10,769 nt of DNA from Candidatus Zhuqueibacterota bacterium (GTDB lineage Bacteria; KSB1; UBA2214). Below are positions 1 through 8,147 of this stretch, one piece after another. Below the pieces are notes generated by a model. That model was not told where the DNA came from. It saw nothing but the letters and a program-made list of their open reading frames with translations, and searched no databases. Each line of letters opens with the position of its first letter. Position 1 is the first letter of the stretch. The translations under genes were made by a program, and so were the position numbers. Location: contig JAKJDB010000044.1 of the NCBI GenBank assembly GCA_022706175.1, forward strand, positions 1 to 10,769. Direction: 5' to 3'.

Positions 1-2391
1 GAGATTCTGCTGCGCATTCGCAACTATGGGTTAGCGACCAAGGACAGCGTCGCGGCGTTCATCAGCGTTCAGCATCCCATCCTGGGCCGTTCCTTTGTCC
101 GTTCCGTGCTGCAGCCGCCGTTGGGACTGGTCGACTCGACCACCGTGGTCTGGCCGTTGCGCAACATGACCGGCGCAGTGGACGTTCAGGTGGTCCTGGA
201 CAGCGCGGACAAAATCCGCGAGGTCGATGAAAACAACAACCGGCAGGAGCGTCGGGTAACGGTCTTGTCCAGCCGCATGCTTCTGATTGCGCCGCAGGAC
301 CGTGCCATGATCCCGTTCGATTCGGTGAAAATAAAGATTCAAAATCCGCAGACCGCTGCGGCGGCGGATCAAAGGATCGAGTTTCTGGTCGACACCACCG
401 CCTCGTTCACCAGCCCGATGCGGCGCAGCTCTGGACCCCTGTCCACCCAGCCTCTGGCGATCGTCTGGTCTGCCGGAGCGTTGGCCGTGGATCAGCTCTA
501 TTATTGGCAAGCGCGCGATCCGGACTATCCGGACGAACACCCTGTGCTGAACGGTCGGTTTTTCAGCAGCAGCCGTCCATGGTCCGGATGGAGACAGGAG
601 CTGACACAGGACGCAGAGAGCGCCGGCCGGCACAACGTGCAGGGCGGCGACCAGGGGGTTCAATTAAATGTCCGTTCACTCCCCCTGTTGGTGCAATCGG
701 CCGGGTTTTCAGCCGGTCATTACGCCGTCATCGCCATGGACGGAGAGACGCTGATGACCACCGGCCGCGGCTACAACGTGGTGGTGCTGGACCGTAACAG
801 CGCCCGCGTGACCGCCACCCGGCGGTTCGATACCTACGGCGATGCGGCCGCTGTGACGGCGATGGCCGAGTTTCTGGAAAATATCAAACAGAACCAACTG
901 GTGCTGATCGCCATCAGCGATGACGGCTCGGTCGGCGAACAGGAAAGGTTCCATCGCGCACTGGAATCCCTCGGCAGCCGGCTATCCCGGCTGGTTCAAT
1001 TCCGCGATTCCTGGGCGTTCATCGGTTTTAAAGGAGCGACCGCGGAGCAGGTGTTCGAGCACTATCAGACCAGCGACAGCCGGGTGGAAGCGGTCGTTTT
1101 AGACACGCTGCGGCTGCACAGCGAAACAGGCTGGCTGGAAACCGCTGCCATCGGTCCGGCGAAACGATGGGATCGAATCGTCTGGGATGCCGCCGTTCCG
1201 GATTCCACCTGGCTGGAAATGGTGTTGTGGGCAACCAATAAAATCAGCGGCCAGGTGGACACGTTGCTGCGCTCCCGCGCCGTTTCGCGTGAGCTGGATC
1301 TCGCCGATGTACCGGCTGCACGCTATCCCAGAATCCACCTGCAGGCCAGATTGGGGACCCTGGATGGCCACGTCACACCAACACTGAAGCAATGGCAAGT
1401 TCACTTTCTGCCGGCCCCGGATCTGGCCGTTGCACCGGCGGTGCTGACCCAAAGCAGAGATACCGTTCTGGTGGGAGATACGGTTACCTTTACTCTGCGC
1501 ATCCACAACCTTGGCCTGCAAACGGCGGACAGCGTGGCGGTTTTATTTCAAGAGTATGATTCCAGCGTGGGCTATCGGACCTTTGCCCGTCCGTTGCGCA
1601 ACGAACCGTTGGCAGCGGACAGCATTTGGACGGTACAGCAAAAATGGAACGCCGGACTTTTATCCGGATTGCGCACACTGCTGGTGACCGTCGATCCCGG
1701 CGATCAGATCAACGAGGTGCTGGAAACCAATAACACGGTCACCGCCAAAGTCTATGTCCGTCCGGACACCACCGCTCCGCAGATCCTTATCACCTACGAT
1801 GACCGCAAGATCGTCAGCGGCGACCTGGTGGCCGCGAGGCCGGAAATCCTGATCTCTGCTTTTGACAACAGTCCGACTCCGCCGGACACGTCGCGCATCA
1901 CCGTGTGGCTGGACGGTATACGGATTAAGCACAACGAAACTTCACCGGTTCTGCACTGGCAGACGCCGTCGGCCGGTGCAGCAGCGGTTTTACTTTTCAC
2001 GCCTGTTTTAGCCGACGGCGATCATTACCTGGAGGTGCTGTTGACTGATACCGGCGGCAACTCGACCTATGAACGGGATGAATTCCGCGTTGAATCGGAT
2101 CTCAAACTGCTGCAGCTGATGAATTATCCGAATCCGTTTGCCGATGGCACGCAGATCACTTTCGAAATGACACAGCCGGCCAGGGTATCGGTGCGGATCT
2201 ACACAGTGTCCGGACGGATGATCCGTGAACTGGAGAACGGCGACACCGCAGCCGGCTTTACCGCGATCCCCTGGGATGGCCGCGATGCGGATGGAGACCG
2301 TCCGGCCAATGGCGTTTATCTGTATAAAGTCGTCGCCTCGGCACAGGGGGGTGAGACCGAGGCCATGGGCAAAGCGGTGCTCGTGCGTTAG
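1..2391 (+). CDS. Secreted multidomain protein with CARDB, ILEI and T9SS-type C-terminal sorting domains (5' partial)
   Basis: The reading frame is open from base 1, so the N-terminus lies outside the window; 796 residues are visible. Domains in order (residue 1 = base 1): the end of a CARDB adhesion-type beta-sandwich (1-90, with IREVDENNN); a fibronectin-III-like stretch (about 91-200); an ILEI/PANDER (FAM3-like) domain (about 225-350, with GRGYNVVVLD, AISDDGS and RDSWAFIGFKG); a beta-rich linker region (about 365-465); a second full CARDB (470-588, with VDPGDQINEVLETNN); an Ig-like domain starting PDTTAP; and a FlgD-like/type IX secretion sorting domain from about 703 with NYPNPF at 708-713. 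Known of the families: the last domain directs export and surface anchoring in FCB bacteria, and CARDB modules are extracellular. Inference: a large cell-surface or secreted protein, possibly with a gingipain-like C25 peptidase domain upstream, which cannot be seen here. No terminator is evident after the stop. Confidence 0.88.
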   Translation, partial: EILLRIRNYGLATKDSVAAFISVQHPILGRSFVRSVLQPPLGLVDSTTVVWPLRNMTGAVDVQVVLDSADKIREVDENNNRQERRVTVLSSRMLLIAPQDRAMIPFDSVKIKIQNPQTAAAADQRIEFLVDTTASFTSPMRRSSGPLSTQPLAIVWSAGALAVDQLYYWQARDPDYPDEHPVLNGRFFSSSRPWSGWRQELTQDAESAGRHNVQGGDQGVQLNVRSLPLLVQSAGFSAGHYAVIAMDGETLMTTGRGYNVVVLDRNSARVTATRRFDTYGDAAAVTAMAEFLENIKQNQLVLIAISDDGSVGEQERFHRALESLGSRLSRLVQFRDSWAFIGFKGATAEQVFEHYQTSDSRVEAVVLDTLRLHSETGWLETAAIGPAKRWDRIVWDAAVPDSTWLEMVLWATNKISGQVDTLLRSRAVSRELDLADVPAARYPRIHLQARLGTLDGHVTPTLKQWQVHFLPAPDLAVAPAVLTQSRDTVLVGDTVTFTLRIHNLGLQTADSVAVLFQEYDSSVGYRTFARPLRNEPLAADSIWTVQQKWNAGLLSGLRTLLVTVDPGDQINEVLETNNTVTAKVYVRPDTTAPQILITYDDRKIVSGDLVAARPEILISAFDNSPTPPDTSRITVWLDGIRIKHNETSPVLHWQTPSAGAAAVLLFTPVLADGDHYLEVLLTDTGGNSTYERDEFRVESDLKLLQLMNYPNPFADGTQITFEMTQPARVSVRIYTVSGRMIRELENGDTAAGFTAIPWDGRDADGDRPANGVYLYKVVASAQGGETEAMGKAVLVR

Positions 2392-2508
2392 CATGGGCCA
2401 TGAAGGAGCTAGCGCATGCTTCTGATTATTCTATACCCAGCTCTATTCAGGAACGAGGGGATGAACTTAGCCCATTTTGTCACCTGCAGCGGACAGCGGA
2501 CCTTCAGC

Positions 2509-2522
2509 TGTGGATAACTTGT
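2509..2522 (-). promoter_or_regulatory. DnaA box (perfect consensus), copy 1 of a 14-base direct repeat
   Basis: Bases 2509-2517 read TGTGGATAA, the exact reverse complement of the consensus DnaA box TTATCCACA. The match to the second copy continues through CTTGT, giving an identical 14-mer 264 bases further on in the same orientation. DnaA, the replication initiator, binds such 9-mers. The box itself is certain; occupancy and function are inferred. Confidence 0.6.
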
Positions 2523-2600
2523 AAGAAAAATGAACAAATGCTCATCGGCTAAAAGACCGAATCAACTTCCCGGAGGTGTGCCTCGTCCATTAAACGCAGG

Positions 2601-2668
2601 ATATTTTTAAAAATCGTCATTTACTTTAATTTGTAATTCATTATTTATAAAAAATTTATCATTTTCCT
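2601..2668. other. AT-rich tract, possible DNA unwinding element
   Basis: Only 9 of 68 bases are G or C (13%), against about 52-55% in sampled lines of the flanking genes. It includes a perfect 12-base palindrome ATTTTTAAAAAT (2603-2614) and a small inverted repeat ATAAA/TTTAT (2647-2659). It lies between the two perfect DnaA boxes, where an unwinding element could sit. It could equally be a promoter UP-like region or simply unconstrained spacer. Confidence 0.4.
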
Positions 2669-2772
2669 TGCACCGGCAGCTCCGTCGACAGGCCGTTTTT
2701 AAGTGCGGAACAGGTCTTTTTTTCTTTTGCCCCGGCTTTTTTCACCAAAAAGTGACTCTTTTCACCGCCTGG

Positions 2773-2792
2773 TGTGGATAACTTGTGGGCAA
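2773..2792 (-). promoter_or_regulatory. DnaA box (perfect consensus), copy 2, followed by a degenerate box
   Basis: Bases 2773-2781 are TGTGGATAA, the reverse complement of TTATCCACA, within the repeated 14-mer that ends at 2786. Eleven bases on, 2784-2792 read TGTGGGCAA, matching 7 of 9 positions in the same orientation. The two could be bound as a cooperative pair spaced by about one helical turn. Immediately upstream CACC/GGTG arms (2763-2774) form a short inverted repeat that abuts the box. Confidence 0.6.
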
Positions 2793-2816
2793 ATTCTATA
2801 TCGGCTCTGCAGCCGT

Positions 2817-2839
2817 GCATACCACAATATATAGTATGC
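2817..2839. promoter_or_regulatory. Dyad symmetry, possible operator upstream of the kinase-fusion gene
   Basis: GCATAC (2817-2822) and GTATGC (2834-2839) are perfect 6-base inverted arms separated by 11 A+T-rich bases. The arm centres are 17 bases apart, which suits a dimeric DNA-binding protein better than an RNA hairpin. The site lies 62 bases before the chosen start of the downstream membrane-protein gene. No regulator is encoded nearby, so the role is unproven. A weak TTGATT (2865-2870) lies between it and the gene, but no good -10 box goes with it. Confidence 0.25.
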
Positions 2840-2901
2840 CTCGGTGGCGGTCCTTAAATAAAAGTTGATTTTAATTGTAAATATTACTACATAATAGCTA
2901 C

Positions 2902-4431
2902 ATGGACGCCTTCATAGGACAAATGGTCGCAGCGCCGGTGCCGGATTCTGACGCAGGCCGAGTCGCGATACTCGGTTTTTTATTGCTGCTGGTGATGGCT
3001 GCCGCTGAACTGGTGCGGAAAAGCTATCCCAGCCGGCAGGAATTTACCCGCAAGCTGGTACACATGACGACAGGGCTGTTGGTGGCGGCAGGGTGTCTGG
3101 TTCTGGAATCGAAATGGCCGTTGGTGACGATCGCCCTGTTCTTTGTCGGTTTCAATATAGTGGCTGTGCGCTATGGCTGGCTCAGCGGATTACATGATAC
3201 GCTGCGTCCGACCCTGGGCACGGTGTTTTATCCTTTAGCTTTTCTAGTGCTGTTGTTATGGTTGTGGGATGATTATCGCGGTGTGATCATTATCGCGATG
3301 GTGATCATGGCAGTGGCGGATGCGGCTGCCGCGATGGTGGGCAGGCGGGCGCGACGGCCCAGAGTCTTCCGCTTTGGAGCGGAGGCGAAAACGCTGCAGG
3401 GTTCCATCACGATGTTGGTGGTGAGCCTGGCCATCGCGTTGCTCGGCTTGTGTTTTTTGTTGCCCTTGCCGCACAGCTGTTGGCGGTTGGCGCTGATAGC
3501 GGTTGCTGCCGCGCTGGTTGCTACGGCGTGTGAGGCGCTCTCCTTCAGCGGATCAGACAATCTCACCGTGCCTTTGGGCAGCGCGTTCGTGCTGCATTAT
3601 TTGATCTCTCATCCTGGCGCGCAGGCCAATGGGTTTTTGCTCGGAGTGGGATTGTCGCTGCTGCTGGCATGCGTTTCTGTACGGCTGCGCTTTCTCACCG
3701 CCGGCGGTGCGGTGACGATGTTTCTGCTGGGTGTGCTCATCTTTGGCAGCGGTCGCTGGATGTTCGCCCTGCCGATTTTAACGTTTTTTATTCTCTCCAG
3801 TTTGTTGTCCGGATTGGGGAAAAAAGCCAAACAACGATACAGCGGCTTGATTGAAAAGAGCGGCAGCCGGGATGCCGCGCAGGTGTTGGCCAATGGCGGG
3901 GTGGCCGGCTTGATTCTATTGATATGGCATTTTAATCCCGCGCCGATTCTTTTTCTGCTCTACGGCGCTTCGGTGGCAGCGGTGACCGCGGACACGTGGG
4001 CGACCGAGCTGGGGCTGTTGTCCAAATCTTCGCCGCGATCCATTTTGACATTTCAACCCGTGGCGCCGGGCACCTCGGGCGGTCTTTCGTTCGTCGGCAC
4101 GCTGGGCGCTGCGTTGGGCAGTATGGTTATAGCCGGCCTGAGCGTCGGACTGGCGCCGGCGGCGGTGTTGTCCGGACGTACGGGCACGGCCTTTCTCATC
4201 ATGATGTCCGCCGGCTTTCTCGCCAGTCTGGTTGACAGTCTCCTGGGCGCCACGGTGCAGGGTCGTTTTGTCTGCGACCGATGCGGCAAGGCGACGGAAA
4301 AAAAAGTTCACTGCGGCGGCGATGCGACTCGGTTGGTCGGCGGCGCCCGGTGGATGAACAACGATGTGGTGAACGTATTAGCCGCTCTCAGCGGCGCTCT
4401 TTTGGCGTGGCTGGGGGCATCGCTTGTATGA
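2902..4431 (+). CDS. Fused prenol kinase-like (VTE5/SEC59 family) and DUF92 (VTE6/TMEM19 family) membrane protein
   Basis: This 509-residue polytopic membrane protein has two recognisable halves. Residues about 20-232 resemble the CTP-dependent phytol/dolichol kinase family: EFTRKLVHMTTG (47-58), ADAAAAMVGRR (139-149), KTLQGS (163-168), and SGSDNLTVPLGSAF (216-229). Residues about 240-509 are DUF92/TMEM19: TADTWATELG (362-371), PGTSGGLSFVGT (389-400), DSLLGATVQ (445-453), C458/C461 with H470/C471, and NND (486-488). In plants and cyanobacteria VTE5 phosphorylates phytol and VTE6, a DUF92 protein, phosphorylates phytyl phosphate. A single chain with both could convert a prenyl alcohol to its diphosphate at the membrane; the actual substrate is unknown. 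The ATG at 2902 has no clear Shine-Dalgarno; an in-frame ATG at 2923 has AGGA only three bases before it, so the start is uncertain by about seven residues. Enolase follows after 57 bases. Confidence 0.85.
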   Translation: MDAFIGQMVAAPVPDSDAGRVAILGFLLLLVMAAAELVRKSYPSRQEFTRKLVHMTTGLLVAAGCLVLESKWPLVTIALFFVGFNIVAVRYGWLSGLHDTLRPTLGTVFYPLAFLVLLLWLWDDYRGVIIIAMVIMAVADAAAAMVGRRARRPRVFRFGAEAKTLQGSITMLVVSLAIALLGLCFLLPLPHSCWRLALIAVAAALVATACEALSFSGSDNLTVPLGSAFVLHYLISHPGAQANGFLLGVGLSLLLACVSVRLRFLTAGGAVTMFLLGVLIFGSGRWMFALPILTFFILSSLLSGLGKKAKQRYSGLIEKSGSRDAAQVLANGGVAGLILLIWHFNPAPILFLLYGASVAAVTADTWATELGLLSKSSPRSILTFQPVAPGTSGGLSFVGTLGAALGSMVIAGLSVGLAPAAVLSGRTGTAFLIMMSAGFLASLVDSLLGATVQGRFVCDRCGKATEKKVHCGGDATRLVGGARWMNNDVVNVLAALSGALLAWLGASLV

Positions 4432-4467
4432 ACATGAATAAGTTATATCTTTTTCAGCAATCCTTAA

Positions 4468-5775
<1,308 letters not shown>

Positions 5776-5789
5776 GCTGTAATTTGACA

Positions 5790-5814
5790 CCCTGCCGGCC
5801 GCCGGCCGGCAGGG
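5790..5814. terminator. Strong GC-rich stem-loop after eno (possible terminator or mRNA-stabilising hairpin)
   Basis: A perfect 11-base-pair inverted repeat with a three-base loop: arms CCCTGCCGGCC (5790-5800) and GGCCGGCAGGG (5804-5814). It begins 14 bases after the enolase stop. The following bases, GCTCTTCTGG, lack the T-run of an intrinsic terminator, and the next gene's ribosome binding site starts only about eight bases later. A processing or stability element, or an attenuating hairpin between eno and the divisome gene, is as likely as termination. Confidence 0.45.
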
Positions 5815-5834
5815 GCTCTTCTGGAGAGGGGTTG

Positions 5835-6158
5835 ATGATGAACGCAAAAAGAGGGACGTTCGCAGGCTTCAAGCGGCGTCTGGGGAAGATCAAGGTCACG
5901 CGGGGCAGATTTTATCTGATCGGCTTCGTAATCCTCTTATTCGGCTATGTCGCCGGCTCTTCCGGATTTGTCGCCCAGATCCGGCTGTGGCAGGAGGGAC
6001 GCCAGCTTCAGAAGGCGATCGAGCTGGAGCAGAAGAAAAAGAAGTGGATGCAAAAAGAGGCCGAGAGCCTGACCAATGACCGGAATCGCATCAAGCGCGA
6101 AGCCCAGAAAGAGCACAGCCTCGGCGAGCCGGATGAGATCATCGTTCACGTGCAGTAA
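5835..6158 (+). CDS. ftsB: FtsB/DivIC-like septum formation initiator protein
   Basis: A 107-residue single-pass membrane protein with the FtsB/DivIC layout. It has a basic cytoplasmic N-terminus (KRGTFAGFKRRLGKIK), one transmembrane helix (about 26-47), and a coiled coil (about 49-92) rich in E, Q, K and R. It ends in IKREAQKEHSLGEPDEIIVHV, matching the family's typical arrangement of an 'R-E-x-x-G-x-x-x-x-GE' stretch before a short beta strand. FtsB works with FtsL and FtsQ in the periplasm to activate septal peptidoglycan synthesis. Its place right after eno is the usual ftsB context. I chose ATG 5835 because GGAGAGGGG (5823-5831) sits just upstream; ATG 5838 is equally possible, whereas an earlier in-frame TTG would run through the hairpin. 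Exact orthology to FtsB versus DivIC cannot be settled here. Confidence 0.85.
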   Translation: MMNAKRGTFAGFKRRLGKIKVTRGRFYLIGFVILLFGYVAGSSGFVAQIRLWQEGRQLQKAIELEQKKKKWMQKEAESLTNDRNRIKREAQKEHSLGEPDEIIVHVQ

Positions 6159-6186
6159 CTCCCGTCGTGGAGCACTTTATCAACCG

Positions 6187-8082
6187 TTGATCGAAAGATG
6201 CCATCGCGTCGCTGCGCAGATGGCATTTTTTGTTGTTTTCTGTTGTTTTCTCTTTTACGGGCGGGCCGCAGCCCAGGGGATGGCGGCCGCCGGCGAGGGC
6301 CCCGGCCTCAATATGCCGCTGTCCCTGCGCTACAGGCAGGAGTTGAACAACCATCTCTGGCAGTTCGACGCGGGACGGGTCGTTGTCCTGGGCCGGCACT
6401 GGGAATGGAGTTTCCAGGAGCAGTTCCGCACCTCGATGCTGCGGCTCGGCGGCAGCGAGGACAAATGGAAGGACGACCACTCCTTTTCGACCGCGCTGGG
6501 TTTTCTGCTGCTGCCCTCCCTGCGGGTGCAGACGCTTTTCCGCTCTTTGTCATTTTTTGACCGGCAGACAGGCTTGAACAACGACGTGCGCAGTAATGCC
6601 GTGGGATTGGGAGCGCTCTACACCCCGACACCGCGCCTGCGTTTGGCCGGCCGGGCCGGGCCCAAGTGGGAGTCGCGGATGGGCTTCCGCGACCGGGGCT
6701 TCTTCCTCGCCGGGGAGGGGGCGGTTTCCGGCCTCGACTGGGGCGGCTATCTCAACCACCTCCAGGGCCTGCTGGAGATGGACCGCTTCAGTCAGCGCAA
6801 AAACCATGAGGCCAATGTCGCCTATGCCGTGGCGCGGGTCTTCAGCCAGGCCAGCAGCGATTCCCTGCGTCTCTACACCGGCAGCCGGCGGCGGGACAAC
6901 TATACCTCCTGGCTCGGCGATGTCGAGAGCCTGCGCGAAGGCAACAAGGGCTTTGAGAACATCCTCACCTATGGCCTGGGCGACTGGTCGCGCCTGCTCC
7001 TGCGCACCAGCTGGCAGTTCCGCAATGTCGAGCTGCTCTCCTTCGGGATGGAGGAGTTGGCGCGGCAGCGCAAGCGCAACGACCGCCTCGGTGATCACGC
7101 CCTTGAACTGGCAGCGGCGCGGAACCGCATGCAGGGGCGGATGGCCCTGAGCTACAACACCCAACGCCAGAAATACGACATTGCCGCCAGCGGCGCGCAG
7201 TCGCCCTTTTCCAAGTACACGGCCTTTGTCACGCCGGACAACAGCAGCAGCCGGCTGCAGCTCTCCGGCGAGCTCAGCACCCCGGTCGGCCGCCGCGACA
7301 GCCTTTACGCCTATGCCTCGGTCAGCCGGTTTCAGTACGACACGCCGGACACCAACAATTTTGACGACCGCGACGAACTGCGCATCAACTCCCAGTTCAT
7401 CTTCGGCCGTCAGATCCGGCCCGAACTGCGCCTCGAGGTGCAGGCGAGTGTCAGCCTCTATCACATGGTCTACATCTTTGGCGAACGCAGCGCCGATAAC
7501 AGCTGGAACCGCATCCTGCGGCTGCGGCCGGTGCTGCGCTACGCCCCATCGCAGCGGCTGCAGTGGCACAACGCCTTTGAGGTGCTTGCCAACTATGTGG
7601 ACTATGACTTTGACAATCTGGCCCTGCAGACCCGGAGTTTTGTCTTCCGCAAATTTGCCTGGGACGATTCCCTCCGGCTGGAGGTGACCCGGCGCAGCAG
7701 CCTCAGGCTCGACTATCGTCTGCAGCTGGAGGAGAACGGCCAGCTCTACTGGGAGGCCTGGAAGGAGCGCCTCCTGACCACACGCACCAGCCACTGGCTG
7801 CAGCTGCGCGTGCTCTATACCGCGGCCCCCTCGCTCTCACTGGGCCCCGGCTACGGTTTTTACAGCCGCCTGGAGTGGCGGCACGACATCGATGCCCTCG
7901 GCCGCGAGCGGGTCGCCTGCGCCCAGAGCTTCAACAGCCATGGGCCGGCCCTGAGCATCTATTACACGCCCTCGCCGCGCACCCGGTTTGTTCTCGACGC
8001 CCACAGGCGCCGGGTCAAGCCCTGGCAGCAGGAGCCGTATACCATCAATACTCTGGATGTCCGCCTGGACTGGCTTTTCTAG
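6187..8082 (+). CDS. Predicted outer-membrane beta-barrel protein of unknown function
   Basis: About 631 residues; I do not recognise the family. The N-terminus is a signal peptide: charged residues (MIERCHR), a hydrophobic core (MAFFVVFCCFLFYG) and a signal-peptidase-like AAA-Q site. The remainder alternates polar and aromatic or hydrophobic residues in short strands throughout, for example SLYAYASVSRFQY and RLRPVLRYAPSQRLQWHNAFEVL, has no long hydrophobic helix, and ends VRLDWLF. A terminal phenylalanine after an alternating strand is the usual barrel-assembly signal. The inferred location is the outer membrane, as a channel, transporter or assembly factor. The start is uncertain: TTG 6187 gives the better charged n-region, ATG 6220 gives a shorter 620-residue form, and neither has a convincing ribosome binding site. 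The gene lies 28 bases after ftsB and marks the change to higher G+C content. Confidence 0.75.
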   Translation: MIERCHRVAAQMAFFVVFCCFLFYGRAAAQGMAAAGEGPGLNMPLSLRYRQELNNHLWQFDAGRVVVLGRHWEWSFQEQFRTSMLRLGGSEDKWKDDHSFSTALGFLLLPSLRVQTLFRSLSFFDRQTGLNNDVRSNAVGLGALYTPTPRLRLAGRAGPKWESRMGFRDRGFFLAGEGAVSGLDWGGYLNHLQGLLEMDRFSQRKNHEANVAYAVARVFSQASSDSLRLYTGSRRRDNYTSWLGDVESLREGNKGFENILTYGLGDWSRLLLRTSWQFRNVELLSFGMEELARQRKRNDRLGDHALELAAARNRMQGRMALSYNTQRQKYDIAASGAQSPFSKYTAFVTPDNSSSRLQLSGELSTPVGRRDSLYAYASVSRFQYDTPDTNNFDDRDELRINSQFIFGRQIRPELRLEVQASVSLYHMVYIFGERSADNSWNRILRLRPVLRYAPSQRLQWHNAFEVLANYVDYDFDNLALQTRSFVFRKFAWDDSLRLEVTRRSSLRLDYRLQLEENGQLYWEAWKERLLTTRTSHWLQLRVLYTAAPSLSLGPGYGFYSRLEWRHDIDALGRERVACAQSFNSHGPALSIYYTPSPRTRFVLDAHRRRVKPWQQEPYTINTLDVRLDWLF

Positions 8083-8147
8083 GCGCACGACGCACCTCCC
8101 ACAGGCGCAGGAGGGAGGGCCGGACCTGATGCAGGGAAGGAAAAGGA

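Larger units (their letters stand above)
2392..2901. other. Gene-free region with DnaA boxes and an AT-rich tract: candidate replication origin or DnaA-binding locus
   Basis: This 510-base interval holds no convincing gene. In order it contains a tandem 7-mer (CAGCGGA twice, 2487-2500), a perfect DnaA box at 2509, an extremely A+T-rich tract at 2601-2668, T-runs with two CTTTTTTCACC/CTCTTTTCACC-like motifs around 2730-2766, a second perfect DnaA box at 2773 followed by a degenerate one at 2784-2792 (TGTGGGCAA, 7 of 9), and a dyad at 2817-2839. Boxes next to an easily melted tract are the usual layout of bacterial oriC. Against this, there are only two perfect boxes, no dnaA, dnaN, gidA or parA nearby, and both flanking genes run the same way. 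It could instead be a DnaA-titration site or a regulatory region. Confidence 0.45.

Noticed and set aside
2461..2517. Tiny frame beginning ATGAACTTAGCC in the intergenic region
   Set aside because: Only 18 codons, ends within the DnaA box, and its G-rich upstream sequence abuts the ATG too closely to act as a ribosome binding site.
2700..2760. T-rich runs as an intrinsic terminator for the upstream secreted-protein gene
   Set aside because: No stable stem precedes the T-runs, and they lie more than 300 bases after the stop codon.
5784..5834. Upstream TTG start that would lengthen the FtsB-like protein by 17 residues
   Set aside because: It would translate the GC-rich hairpin and has no ribosome binding site; the ATG at 5835 follows GGAGAGGGG directly.
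6076..6186. Upstream start for the barrel protein inside the ftsB-like gene
   Set aside because: It would overlap ftsB by over 80 bases and place about 37 extra residues before the signal peptide.
6550..7794. Long minus-strand open frame of 414 codons opposite the barrel gene
   Set aside because: It lies entirely antisense to a signal-peptide-bearing protein with clear barrel pattern. Its composition (A, G, P, V, Q-rich, no domain pattern) is the usual shadow of GC-rich coding DNA.
8092..8117. CCTCCC/GGGAGG inverted repeat between the barrel and RsbW-like genes
   Set aside because: Only six pairs with a 12-base loop and no T-run; too weak to call a terminator, and G-rich purine stretches are expected near the ribosome binding site.
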